64,000 nt of DNA from the NCBI GenBank assembly GCA_022559845.1, contig CM040127.1, positions 35,116,708-35,180,707 of the forward strand, in the 5' to 3' direction. The translations under genes were made by a program, and so were the position numbers. The stretch is from Amorphophallus konjac (Eukaryota; Streptophyta; Magnoliopsida; Alismatales; Araceae). Under the pieces are notes generated by a model. It was not told where the DNA came from. It saw only the letters and a program-made list of their open reading frames with translations, and ran no database searches. Below are positions 12,301-22,900 of the stretch, piece by piece (positions within the stretch are counted from its first letter, which is position 1; every line of letters begins with the position of its first letter).

Positions 12301-13955
12301 TATGTGTTTACCCAGCGGGACCTGAATCTCAGGCAAAGGCGTTGGATGGAGTTCATGGAGGATTATGACTTCACCATGTCTTATCAGCCGGGCAGGATGA
12401 ATGTCGTCGCCGATACCTTGAGTCGGAAGGTTGCGGTCAGTGCCTTGATGTTGAGGAAATGGAGGCTCTGGGAACAAGTTCCCGAAGTATCTTTCAAGCT
12501 CAAGATTCCCCAAGAGCCAGGGTTGGCGGTGCTTGCGAGTCTGACTGTCACTCCTGCTATCCGTCGTCAGGTGACAGAGGCTCAGCATGCGGACCCTGAG
12601 TTACCCCGGATTTAGGCGATGGCTGATGTGGAGCTCGGCGAGGACGGTGCTGCGAGGTTTCGCGGCAGGCTGTACGTCCCAGCGGAGGAGCAGGTTCGTC
12701 ATGCGGTGTTGCGTGAGGTTCATGGGAGTAGGTACACCGTACACCCGGGTGCGACGAAGTTGTATCAGAACTTGCGGAGGCAGTTCTGGTGGCCTGGCAT
12801 GAAGAGAGATGTCACAGAATTTGTAGCCAGGTGCCTGACCTGTCAGCAGGTGAAGGCGGAGCATCAGCGACCAGGAGGTACTCTCCAGCCATTGGATGTT
12901 CCTGCATGGAAGTGGGACCACGTGACCACGGATTTTGTGGTGGGGTTGCCGAGGACCCCGAGTGGGCAGGACAGTATTTGGTTGATGGTGGATAGGTTGA
13001 CGAAGGTGACTCGGTTGTTATCGGTCAAAGTCAGCTAGAGCGTGTCCAAGTTGGCTCGTCTGTATGTTGAGCGGATCGTTCTGTTGCATGGGATTCCCGT
13101 TTTGATCGTGTCAGATCGGGATCCGTGCTTCACTTCTGAATTCTGGAGGAGTTTCCAGCGAGCTCTCGGCACGGAGTTGGCATTTAACTTGGCGTATCAT
13201 CCTCAGTCTGATGGTCAGTCTGAGAGGACCATCCAGACTTTGGAGGACATGCTGAGATTGTCCACTGTTGGATTCACCACCTACCGTTGGTGGAGTTTGC
13301 TTATAACAATAGCTATCATTGGAGCATCGGCATGGCTCCTTATGAGGCCTTGTACGGGCGTACGTGTAGGACTCCACTCGATTGGTTTGAGGTGGGTGAG
13401 CGTGTTTTGACGGTACCAGAGTTGGTACAGCAATGTGTGGACGTTGTGCACTTGGTTCGTCAGAACATGTTGGCAGCCCAGAGTCGGCAGAAGAGCTATG
13501 CTGACTGTAGGAGGCAGCCCCTCGAGTTCGCCGTGGGCGATCATGTGTTCTTGAGAGTTTCTCCGATGAAGGGGGTGATGCGTTTTGGATGACGTGGGAA
13601 GCTGAGTCCCCACTACATTGGTCCTTTTGTGATCTTGGAGTGCATCGGTGAGGTTGCTTACCGGTTGCAGTTACCCCTTGAGTTGGCGTCGGTGCATGAC
13701 GTGTTCCACGTCTCGATGTTGCGAAAGTATATGTCCGATGACTCTCATGTGCTTGAGGATTCTGTTTGGCCTGAGGTGACTCCAGATCTTTCTCTCCCAG
13801 AGTTTCCAGTCCGCATTGAGGATAGGCGAGAGTAGCGCCTACGGAGCAAGGTCATCCCCTTGGTCAAGGTGGTGTGGCAGCGGCACTCTGGTGGGGAAGC
13901 TTCTTGGGAGCGTGAGGACGAGATGCGTTAGCAGTTCTCGTACCTGTTTAAGTGA
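9325..13955 (+). pseudogene. Element B gag-pol polyprotein pseudogene (Tekay/Del chromovirus)
   Basis: Starts MAPRRSTRSQQ at 9325, the same start as A. Order: gag (to about 10320), zinc knuckles (near 10375-10475; second one [14 protein letters not shown] with Tyr for the first Cys), protease (DSGASYSF near 10650, Tyr for the usual Thr/His), RT with intact motif A (IDLRSGYYQ) and VDD, RNase H, integrase (zinc-binding and catalytic core) and chromodomain with a basic tail (RSKVIPLVKVVW near 13845). Stops interrupt it at about 9916, 10321, 10957, 12613, 13036, 13590, 13833 and 13929. A net deletion of about 16 bp near 13255 shifts the integrase frame. A stretch of 533 codons (11014-12615) covers RT-RNase H unbroken. 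Clearly inactive. Confidence 0.95.
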
Positions 13956-14008
13956 GTCTTCCTCTTCTTTCCCCTTGGGTTGTTCTCAATTTCGAGGACG
14001 AAATTCCT

Positions 14009-14020
14009 TTAAGGGGGGAG
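14009..14020 (+). other. Polypurine tract of element B
   Basis: TTAAGGGGGGAG, three bases before the 3' LTR, preceded by the conserved CGAGGACGAAATTCC block shared with A and G. Confidence 0.9.
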
Positions 14021-14351
14021 TGCTGTAATATCCCGGACCTTTCGGATCCCTCTTCGTGGGTCCCGGATCTGGTTTCTCGGAGTGTCTGGCTCCGTTGTGT
14101 CTGAAATTTCGTTTCGGACATCTTTCGTGTTTGGATCGGCGCGATCCGGAGTTGTTTCGGAGGCCCGGAGGCGTTCCACGACTTTTCCACGCGTGTTTTC
14201 TGATTTCCGGTGTGTGTTTCGGTAATTCATTCGGAACCTTGCTGCAGGTGAACCGGGTCTTTCACCTGGGCACGAGTGGTACCGTTGCGATCGGTGCGTT
14301 CCGAGGATTCCGGAAATGTAATTTTCTATTTTTTGGTATTTTCCGGATTTT

Positions 14352-14360
14352 CTATAAATA
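14352..14360 (+). promoter_or_regulatory. TATA box of element B 3' LTR
   Basis: CTATAAATA 328 bp into the LTR, followed by C- and T-rich sequence. The position matches the A and G LTRs. Confidence 0.7.
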
Positions 14361-14916
14361 CCCCCCCTATTTTCTCTCTGTTACCCACCTTCTCTTTCTT
14401 CTTCTTCCTCCTCCGTTTCTCCCCACCGCGGCCCCCCTTTCTCCCTCTCTTCCTCCCGTTCGAGCGCGGCGAGCTCCCTTCCGGCTGCTGACGGCGGCGG
14501 GGCGACAGCGCGAGGGCGTGGGTGATGGCGAGGTGATCTCGTGGGCGTGCAGTGAGCGTGGGAAGCGTGAAGAGGCGAGGTTTTCTAAAGCGTTCTTCGC
14601 GATTCACGGACGATCCGGCGGAGCATTCGCTCCATTGAGGTAGGGTGACGTTCCCTAGCTCCTTGCCGTTCTTTTCCGTGGTTTATAGGTCGTGGGGAGG
14701 TCGAGAGGGGCTTGATTGAGCATGTTTGGGGTTTTTCCATGTTTGGGGAGAGCTCGCCCGATCTATGGATTCGATGCATGATTTCACGTTTTGGTGGCCT
14801 AGAATCATGCTAGGGGTCCCCATGAGTCTTTCCCTTTGATTTCCCCCTCTCCGGTGGAGGCATGGGGGCGTGGTTGAAGTTTTTGGGCTTTCCCGCCGTT
14901 TTTACCGTCGGGTGCG

Positions 14917-15363
14917 TGTGACGGTCCTTCTAGGGACCGTTACATGATGTGAGGCGCCTCGAGGGGGCCGTCACATGTCCTTTTGTTAGCCTTTGGGGGT
15001 CATGGACTGTGACAGTCCCACGATAGACCGCCACTTCTAAGTGACGCGCCCGGGCTGGGCCGTCAAGGGCTTTCCGACCGTTGGTTTTTGACCGTTGGGG
15101 GTCTGCGTGTGTAACACGCCGGGCTGAGCACGTTACATCCGCGTGACGCGCTGGGGCGAGCGCGTTACTTCCTGGGTCATCCCAGGAGTGAGGGGCGTGC
15201 AACGCGCTAGGCCAGGCGCGTTACATTCGTGTAACGCGCTGGACCAGGCGCGTTACTCCCTGCGTTCCTCAGGCCGTGTAACGGCCTGCGTTAGACCGCC
15301 AGGTGTGTGTAACGGTCTCGCCTAGACCATTACAGCCTTGTGACGGTCCCGGGGTGGACCGTC
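14917..15363 (+). repeat. Array of about eleven imperfect palindromes in element B 3' LTR
   Basis: Consecutive units of about 25 bp such as GTAACGCGC...GCGCGTTAC and GTGACGGTCC...GGACCGTTAC, with loops of about 5-8 bases and spacers of 4-50 bases. The outer GTRAC/GTTAC bases recur, while the inner stem bases vary in a paired way. The position in the LTR (0.9-1.34 kb) equals that of the A and G arrays. Confidence 0.88.
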
Positions 15364-16582
15364 GGGCGTTTGGTTGCCCCGAGAGGGCTGCAACCCTGCT
15401 TTTAGTCCGACTGTGGTCGCCGTGCGACGGGGCCGGTGCGTGGGGTGGTCCCCGTGCGTCGTCAGATCGTTTTCCGTGACTTGAGAGTCTACTCCTTCAG
15501 TGACCCTCCACTAGTCGTAGCCTACCAGTACGCGGTACCGGTCGCACCAGGGAGTGGTGTACGGGCTTACCCTGAGGACGATTTTAGACTGGTTTCCGTC
15601 GGGCCCCTCGTCGTTAGCCAGAGTCCGGCTACGGGGGAAAATCCGTCAGAGGACCAGACCTAGGACGCATGGTCTGTGTGTGCACATGTGGTTGGGGACA
15701 GTGGACGCACATCGACGGGCGTGACCCCAGCTAGTCACTTGTTTGTGGTTACTTATTCGGTGTTCGTGCCTTGGGTAGGCGCTGCCACGTTCGGCAGTTC
15801 ACCTGCGGTGCGGTGTAAGTCATCAGGGGACGCTACCGACTGTGCTTCTAGTGGGAGGTACTCCTGTCGAGTACGGAGTGTCAGACTGTCAGCTCGTGTG
15901 TTTGGCCTTCGGGTTTTCCGGTTCGACCGTTGAGTTTCCGTTGTCTCACCATGGCACGTGTGCCGGTTTACGTGCCGTAGGGCCTTTGTTTTGTAGAGCA
16001 CATGGCTTTCCTTTCCGAGGTGCCTACCTACCGCTAGCGTAGTGGTTTCTCATTTTACGAGGTAGGGTTCGAGTGATCCCTACTGAGTCTTGTTCCGAGA
16101 CTCATTCCTTGCGTATTTTCACCGTGTTTCATGTGAGGTGCCGCCCCAGGGTAGCGCGTCTGGGGCGCAGCGTGGTGCGGGTGCCCAGAGGTAGTGCCAG
16201 AGGTCAGAGCCGGGGTATGCCCCGTGTAGCTGTATTTTTCTTTCTTGTCTCTGTACTAGTCGTGGACTACTGTTGTTATTTTATTGTTATCTTATGGACC
16301 ATACATAATGTAAAATGCTAATTTATTTTCTGCTTAATATTATAACTGTTTAAATTCTGTAATTACTTGTGATACTTGTGTAGTTTCCACACCATCCTTC
16401 TAACCCTTCCGAGTCTTCGGACTCGTGGGTGGCGGTGCAAGTCTCGGGTTATTGGGCCTTCCTGGTAATCGGATTCTCGGGTCGTTACAAAAATATTGTG
16501 ACAGATGCATTCCTATCAAGATGGTCCCACCTTTAGGTGGGAGTTGATTTGGGGGTTTCCACTCATGGGGGTCGAAGGGGTC

Positions 16583-18454
16583 CTAGAAAGTGGACCTCTT
16601 GGGATGGGTCAATTCATTATTTCCTAGGTGGATGTCACCCTTGGTCATGGCTCTCATAGTGTGGGCTAAGTTTTGGAATGGGTGGGTTAGGTTCAACATG
16701 GTGGGTGAGGGTAGGAAAAGGTGGGTGGTGGGTAAGGCGGCTAGGTCCCATGGGTTCATTGGCTTCCATAGGGAGGGATCAAAGGGGTCATGGAATGTGT
16801 TGCCAAGGAAGAGGTATTCTATGTCCTCAAGATCCTCAAATGATGGTGAGTCCTCCTCCTCTAATGAAGTAATTGAACCGAAGTCTTTGGCAGGATGGTT
16901 GGCCATGAATGGAGGGCTTGGCATTCTACCCGAAATAAGCAATTCCAATTCATGGATAGCATCGGACTCATCGGGTGTAGGGAGGAATAGAAGAAGGTTG
17001 CTAGTGTAGCAACCCACAGTGTAAATCAAGGAGATGGACCCGACACATAGGTGTAGGAGGTTAAGGCTCCTAGGTCGGTTGGCCACAGTGGTCAATATGC
17101 AAGTTAACTCCATTTGTCAAGCAAGACCCTTAAGAAGATCCCCTAATGTTTCCACTTGATGGGATGATTGGATTGTGGTGTGATGGGTGGATAAGGGTAC
17201 TATGGGGAGGTGTTGTTCCACGGAAGGGTAGGCATGGGGCAGGATAGGGTGAGCCCGGTTTTCCACTAGCCATCAAACCAAGGGCCCACTTATGATAAGT
17301 TCACTCCCAATTGGAGGGGGTGGCATGAAAGGCAAAATTTCTTCCTCGTTTTGGGCATGATTTTCCTCCAAGGTGGGGAGTGGTTCTGGGGTGTTCCCTA
17401 CTATGGGGTCGGGTGTGGGGATCATGGTTTCCTCTACCAAGGAGGTGAGTAGGTCCTTTGTAGGTGAGGTGATGATGACTGGCGTATGGCACTCTTGGGG
17501 TGGTGGGTAATGGGGGACTGGGGATAGGATGGGGAGGGATAGTAGTGGAGGCCTAGGTTGGGCATCTTGTAACTCACGGGGGAGGGTGCACCCAGTTAGG
17601 CTCAATGGATTCTCTTTGGGTAGGGATGAGTTCTCTTGACCCAACTCTTGGCATTGGGCTTCATATTCTTCTTCCCAATCTAGGGGAGCCTCAAGAATTT
17701 CGGTGACCTCCTCAAGTTCCCCTTTGATAGGGGTAACTATTTCTTCAGTCAGTATGTTGGACATCTCTTGTGAAGGACACTGAATGATGGAGGGTCCTAA
17801 GCCTTTACACTCAAAGCATTGTTGTCTATTCCCCTGGGTGGTCTCACCTACACTTAGTCCATTGGAACTCCCTTCTTGCCGGGGTATGGGTTGACTAGGG
17901 ATGACCCTTGTTGGATGAGGGGTGGGAGGAGGATTTGTGGGCCGAAATGGGGTACTTCCGTTTGGACATGGCATGGGTGTCTTCAGGAGAGGGTCTAGGT
18001 TGGGACAGGGTCCCATGTTATTGGCATCATCCGGTCGTGGAGTGAACCTAGGAGACCTAGAGAATCGCATCATTCTTGAGGATTGGTTGTCCAGGTTATC
18101 CCGGGGACGTCTCTCCTCACGCCCGTAGTGTTGGGACCTCTCATAGTAATAATAAGGATCATAGTCTAACCCTTTCCTATCAAACTCATTCCGTGGAGGC
18201 AAGACTCTAAGGCCATAGCTCCTAAGTGGGGGTTCATTGGCTTCCCTTCCAAATTCATCCCGAGGTGACCAAGCTCTAGGGCCGTGGTTCCTTTTTGCTT
18301 CAATCCGATCAAGCTGGGTGGTGAGGGTATCTAGACAGTTATGAAATTTGTTGATGACAACGTCAAATCGGTCCATGGGTACTTGGGACGTTTCCCTAGG
18401 GTGGTCATGCAAGGGGCGTTGGAAAATGAGATGCAAGTGAGACCCAAATGCCAA
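16583..18454 (-). pseudogene. Element C gag-like reading frame with degenerate zinc knuckle and acidic tail
   Basis: The frame from the ATG at 18454 is open for 393 codons to 17273. It continues in the same frame, after a few stops, to about 16583. The first part has an N-terminal helix-like segment (FDVVINKFHNCLDTLTTQLD), a charged Arg/Asp/Pro-rich middle, and near residue 211 CFECKGLGPSIIQC, a CCHC-like knuckle whose His is replaced. Such a layout fits the C-terminal half of a Gypsy gag protein. The last part is acidic (SLEEEDSPSFEDLEDIEY) and was not recognised. No protease or RT follows. It probably belongs to a non-autonomous element. Confidence 0.6.
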
Positions 18455-18493
18455 TGCCCTAGGACTAGACTCGTAGAGACAAGTCTACAACTT

Positions 18494-18505
18494 GCTCTGA
18501 TACCA
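18494..18505 (-). other. Primer binding site of element C
   Basis: TGGTATCAGAGC on the minus strand, three bases from the LTR end CATCA. It fixes the orientation of C. Confidence 0.85.
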
Positions 18506-18508
18506 AAT

Positions 18509-18726
18509 TGATGTGACACCGACTTAGAGAATGCAACAACTAGATAGAGGGTCCTTGGACTTACCAAGCAAGCACAACGCACAAGAGTAGAGAATACACA
18601 AGTTGCCAAACCACCGTTGTGCACACGATTCCCGGGTGACTCTGCGATACCGAGTGAAGGTAGTGGAACAAAGCCCTTACTGGTAGAGGACCAGCAAAGC
18701 TATGGTCGCCCTCCCGAGGGTACGGT
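18509..18726 (-). repeat. Element C 5' LTR, 3' end only
   Basis: 218 bp matching 19964-20182 of the solo LTR with about 17 differences by eye. The match stops at TACGGT (18721-18726), where element E sequence begins. Confidence 0.82.
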
Positions 18727-19259
18727 TTGGCAATTCAATTTTATGTAAATTCTATAAATCAGTAAATGAACGGATCCAAAAATCTATAACTAATAAACGG
18801 GACCTTGAAAATTTTGACAGAATATACTTATGTGACCCTGAGATTTTTCACCACCTGACCATATCTTCGGATTCTGATTCAGAGAAACTTTGGAGAAATG
18901 AATAGTGACTTGTGTCACAGAACTTACAGTTCTGTTGCGAAGCACAACTCACGTGGAAAAATAACTCAATTGGTGTGTCGTCAATTCGAGTTGAACCTAT
19001 ACTTAAATTGAAGACACCCTCGAAGTCTTCAATTAAATGAAGACTGCTCACAGGGGCGTCAATTCCGTTTCTTGAGGAATTAAAGTTATAACATTAGAAA
19101 ATTCATATCTGTGAAATCAAAACTCAGTAATTATATCTGAACATGTTTCTGGACTCCCGAGTAATTATACTAAGTATTCATATCCTTACTTTCGAATTTC
19201 GAGAAACTTTTTCGAAATGAACAGTGCTTTGAGTCACAAAAACGTATCTGCCAAGTGGA

Positions 19260-19700
19260 AATCACTGAATTGAAGACGGCCCTCAAGTCTTCAATTACTG
19301 GATTGAAGACGGCCCTCAAGTCTTCAATTTCTGAATTGAAGACGGCCCTCAAGTCTTCAATTAATTGAAGACTGGGTAGAGGGGCGCCAATTTCATAAAT
19401 GTATATTTTTTTTAAAAAAATAAAAACTTTGAAAGGTTAGGTAACCCCAGGCGTCAATTCTTTAAATGACGGCAGCCATCAAGTCGTCAATTCTTTAAAT
19501 GACGGCAGCCATCAAGTCGTCAATTAATTGAAGACTATATACAAGGGCGCCAATTCTTTATATACTTATATATATTCAAGAAATAGCCCCTGTAATTGGC
19601 GCCCCAAGCCAGGGCGCCAATTACTAAATTGACGACTTACAAGACGTCTTCAATTAAATGAAGACATCCTGGGGGGCACCAATTTGATATATGCTTACGT
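19260..19700. repeat. Palindromic sub-repeats in the element E LTR
   Basis: Three identical 28-bp palindromes with arms ATTGAAGAC/GTCTTCAAT (near 19271, 19303, 19336) are followed by two units with arms TGACG...CGTCA (19470-19525). Mixed forms with GACGAC and GTCTTC continue to 19680. A GGCGCCAATT or GGCGTCAATT segment recurs every 60-90 bp, so these are degenerate larger units. Confidence 0.8.
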
Positions 19701-21849
19701 AAATATCCAAAAATTAAAAATATGAAAGATTAGCAACCCCCCAGATGCCAACTCAGTAATTACAACTTCTGATCCTGATCTATCTCGAGAATTGTGCAAA
19801 CATGACCCTAATCCAGACTCCTGCGTATGATGAATTCTTGAATTCCATTCCATGAAAAATCTACTCGTGTATACCCTACATGGTCAAACCTTGAACCTCT
19901 TAAACTATCATTTGGGAGTGTAGGAGCTAAGTGCCATGCAGGGTAAAGTGCTACGTTGTGGGATGATGTGACACCAACTTAGAGAATGCAGCAACTAGAC
20001 CGAGGGTCCTTGGACTTACCAAGCAAGCACAACGCACAAGAGTAGAGAATTACGCAAGTTGCCAAACCACCGTTGCGCACACGATTCCCAGGTGACGCGG
20101 CGATGCCGAGTGGAGGTAGTGGAACAAAGCTCTTGCTGGTAGAGGACTAGCAAAGCTATGGTCACCCTCCCGAGGGTACGGTGCCCACAATCAAAGGGCT
20201 GGCTAGGTGTCGAAAGGGCACCGAGTCGCTCTCTCACAATCCCACGATGACCACTCGTAAACTGGGAGCTTCGGGGTCGGGCGCTCTCTCACCGTCAACA
20301 GAGCAATTCCACGGATATTATATGAACAAACTACTGATATGAGAGCAAGGGATAGAGCTTACCTGGTTGGTTTGAAGAAACCAACCCCGTTCGGAGACGA
20401 GGGTGAGCGGGGAAGTGTGGGTTCCCCGCACACTGCGTCGATGAAGCTTGATCCCTGCTAATTATTTACATGCATTACGCCTCACGCAGGAGGGTGGATC
20501 TCGGGGTGGGGGAAAAGTGGATTACACACAAACACTACCTCCACACAGGGAGGGGCGGTAAGCCGGCCAGGCGGGGAGGGGCGTGAAGCTAAGAACGGAG
20601 CCGGATTGCCCTCCCGGGGTTCTGTCCGCCGGTTCTGCCCGCTGATAGGAACTCGCTGTCGACTCCGCTGTGATCGCTCCTGGACTCGAAAGTGAACGAG
20701 ACCAGCTCCAAAATGTTGATGACTGACCCGGGATGAAGCCTGAATTTTTTTGGCACCAGAAGTTATCGATCCTGGCCGGGACAGACGCTGGATTGGCGCT
20801 GCTCTGCTCTGCCTTGGACTGAGTTCATGTTGTTACAGCAGGTTGGCGACTTCACTACGATCGCTCCCGTGATCCAATCGAGACGGGATCAGGACGGTTG
20901 CGAGCGTGGTCGAATCCTCTTCGATCAGCAACCAAGATGGGCACCAGACGAGGTCGGAGCAGGGAGGCGGAACCCGAAGAGTGAGAGGGGGTCTGATCAG
21001 TCCCTGACAGGACTGACCTGCGCACCTGGGGAAAATAATTCGGAACGGGGAGCTCAGAACTCCAAACTAGGTCCCGCTTTCTGTGTTGGACAGAGGACTG
21101 GTGGATCTTTGCCCCGGTCAAGTGGCGCACCGAGTGGAGCACCGGTGTGGTCGCAGTAGCTTCTGAATGGAAGCTCTGGTTTCTGGCCGGACTGGTTCTG
21201 CGCAGTTGGTGAATAACGGCTCTCCCGGGCAGCTCCGACCTCGGATTGAGGCGGGACCACCTCGCCTGCGAAGACGACCGGAAGAGATTTCCGTCAATGT
21301 ATGCCACACCTCCAGGGGCTCTGGGATGTGGTCGAGGGAGGCGCTGCAACAAGATGTTGATCTGCAGGTCTTCAGCTGCACACAGATTAGAAGAAAGAAT
21401 GGTTGAGGGGGTGGTTTCTTTGGTGGAGGGGAAGGGGATATGGATGTTTTGGTGGTGGGGAAGGGTTGGGAGGTGGGAAGGGAAGGTGGGGGAGGATGGC
21501 AGGGGCGGAGCTAGCAGGGAGAGAGAGATGGGTGTGCTGGTGGCCTTGGAGGAGGTGGGGGGCGCAAATGGCTTGGGGGAGTGGGAGGATTCCCTTTGAT
21601 TTGAGTGGTGGGTTAATGTGGGTTAATGGGGGCCTAGGGGATGGGAAGGGTTGCCTTGGGGAGAAGAAGGGGTGCTTGGGAGAAGGGATTCTCCCTTGGG
21701 AGATGGAGGGGTTGGCTTGGGAATGGGGAAGGTTGCCTTGGAAGGTGGAAGGTTGCTTGGGACTTGGTGAGAGTAATGGTGGGAGTGATGGGGCCTTGGG
21801 AAGATAAGGGGTTGGGGTGATGTGGATGATGAGGTGGCAAGGGAGGAAG

Positions 21850-21975
21850 GTGAAGGGGCAAGGGCGCCCAAGGGAGAGAGAGAGGGGGTCGCCCCCTTTA
21901 GAGAGAGAGAAGAGAGAGAGAAAGAGAGAGAGAAAGAGAGAGGGGAATCCACCCCTTAGAGAGAGAGACACAATT
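21850..21975. repeat. GA-rich low-complexity tract in the solo LTR
   Basis: Interrupted GAGA repeats on the plus strand (CTCT in LTR sense), just downstream of the LTR TATA box. They probably form the transcript leader of this LTR family. Confidence 0.85.
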
Positions 21976-22038
21976 CTTGTTAAAATTCTCACCTAATACT
22001 TCATTCATTCATTAGTTCTCCATGGAGGGATTGGGGTC

Positions 22039-22049
22039 CTATTTATAGG
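22039..22049 (-). promoter_or_regulatory. TATA box of the solo LTR
   Basis: CCTATAAATAG on the minus strand, about 280 bp from the LTR start and upstream of the CT-rich leader. Confidence 0.65.
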
Positions 22050-22539
22050 AAATTCTCAATTTAAAAAAAGTCCTCACCTTTTGGACTATTGACAAATGAC
22101 CAAGGGGAAAGGGGGCGCCCATGGGCCAACCCCATTGAAGTGGGCCCGTTAACCCACTAGGCCACCTAATGATACTTAGACTTAGATAGATGACTCACTA
22201 ACTTAGGTACTTGACTCAAAGAAAGATATGAAAATTACATAGCTAGACTCAGAAAATCAAGATGAACACAATGGCGAGCATCGGGACCCTTGGAGAAATG
22301 GGAAGTGGTAAGCGATGTCCCCATCATGGGAGCCACCTCTTGAGGCCGTACGGCGCAAAGTGCTACACGACGGGAGCCACCTCTAGAATCCTCCATAACC
22401 AAATGACTAGTTAATCTCATCTGTAATACTACATTTCTAAATTCTTGAAATTCCATATTGGCTATAAATGAGAGTGGATGTCAAAGGTAATACATGAAAT
22501 GCTGTGCATATAGGGCCCGGTCTAGTCCTGGGAGGAGCA

Positions 22540-22900
22540 TCCGAAGTACTTGTGCCCATGGGAGTTTATTGACCACGGTGTTTAACATTACACCGGAGTA
22601 CTTGTTTGACTTGAGACACTCCACCCCTACTCTCTCTCTCCTTACTTACTTGACTTGCGTAGCCCGGAACGGGCAATACTTGACTTGTGGCCCGAGAAAG
22701 GGTAAAATACTTGCTTGATAATAGCCAATTCTACTGATGCGTACTTGACAATACTTGCTCGAATTAAATTTTTACTTGATATACTTGTACATGAGTTCAT
22801 TCTCATACTTGCGTTCATACATGTACACGAATCCCTGCTTGCCCGAAGCGACATTTACATCTGTAAATTCTTGAAATACTACTTGGAATACTTGAAATCT
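22540..22900 (+). repeat. ACTTG-rich stretch in the element E LTR
   Basis: About 15 copies of ACTTG or TACTTG at irregular 5-40 bp spacing, often in TACTTGAC. This is a clustered short motif, not a strict tandem repeat. Confidence 0.6.

Larger units (their letters stand above)
1..16489 (+). mobile_element. Element B: Tekay/Del-like Ty3/Gypsy retrotransposon, 5' end outside window
   Basis: A plus-strand LTR retrotransposon. The parts in view are the 3' half of its 5' LTR (1-473 and 8886-9161, split by element A), a primer site, a decayed gag-pol region, a polypurine tract and a complete 3' LTR (14024-16489). Bases 1-473 align without gaps to 15741-16213 of the 3' LTR, so about 1.7 kb of the 5' LTR lies before the window. 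The order protease-RT-RNase H-integrase-chromodomain and the LTR ends TGTAAT...GTTACA fit the Tekay/Del chromovirus clade. The 5' flank is not visible, so its target duplication cannot be checked. Confidence 0.93.
14024..16489 (+). repeat. Element B 3' LTR
   Basis: 2466 bp, TGTAATATCCCGG...GGTCGTTACA. It contains a TATA box (14352-14360), a pyrimidine-rich stretch at 14370-14460, the hairpin array 14917-15363, and GAGCCGGGGTATGCCCC at about 16207, the site that A entered in the 5' LTR. It is the complete reference copy for the B family. Confidence 0.95.
16490..18726 (-). mobile_element. Element C: minus-strand Gypsy-type retrotransposon remnant
   Basis: Contains an internal region with a gag-like frame, a primer site (18494-18505) and the end of its 5' LTR (18509-18726). 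The rest of the LTR is missing where element E sequence starts. The left side ends at element B, which either inserted into it or removed the rest; no pol was found. An LTR of the same family lies at 19964-22326. Confidence 0.75.
19964..22326 (-). mobile_element. Solo LTR of the element C family
   Basis: 2363 bp, in minus sense TGATGGGGAC...GGTGTCACATCA. The five bases TGGGA lie on both sides (19959-19963 and 22327-22331). Its end matches the LTR end of element C, but no primer site or internal sequence adjoins it, so it is a solo LTR left by recombination between two LTRs. It carries a TATA box at 22039-22049 and a GA-rich block. Open frames within it have no recognised domain. Confidence 0.82.

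Noticed and set aside
14056..14643. Open frame of 195 codons in the B 3' LTR (and 8113-8643 in A)
   Set aside because: LTR promoter and leader sequence with no recognised domain and Ser/Arg- or Phe/Pro-rich composition typical of chance frames.
22234..22239. ATTACA considered as the boundary of the solo LTR
   Set aside because: The bases beyond it do not match the five bases before the left end. The boundary at 22326 gives an exact TGGGA duplication and matching TGATG/CATCA ends.
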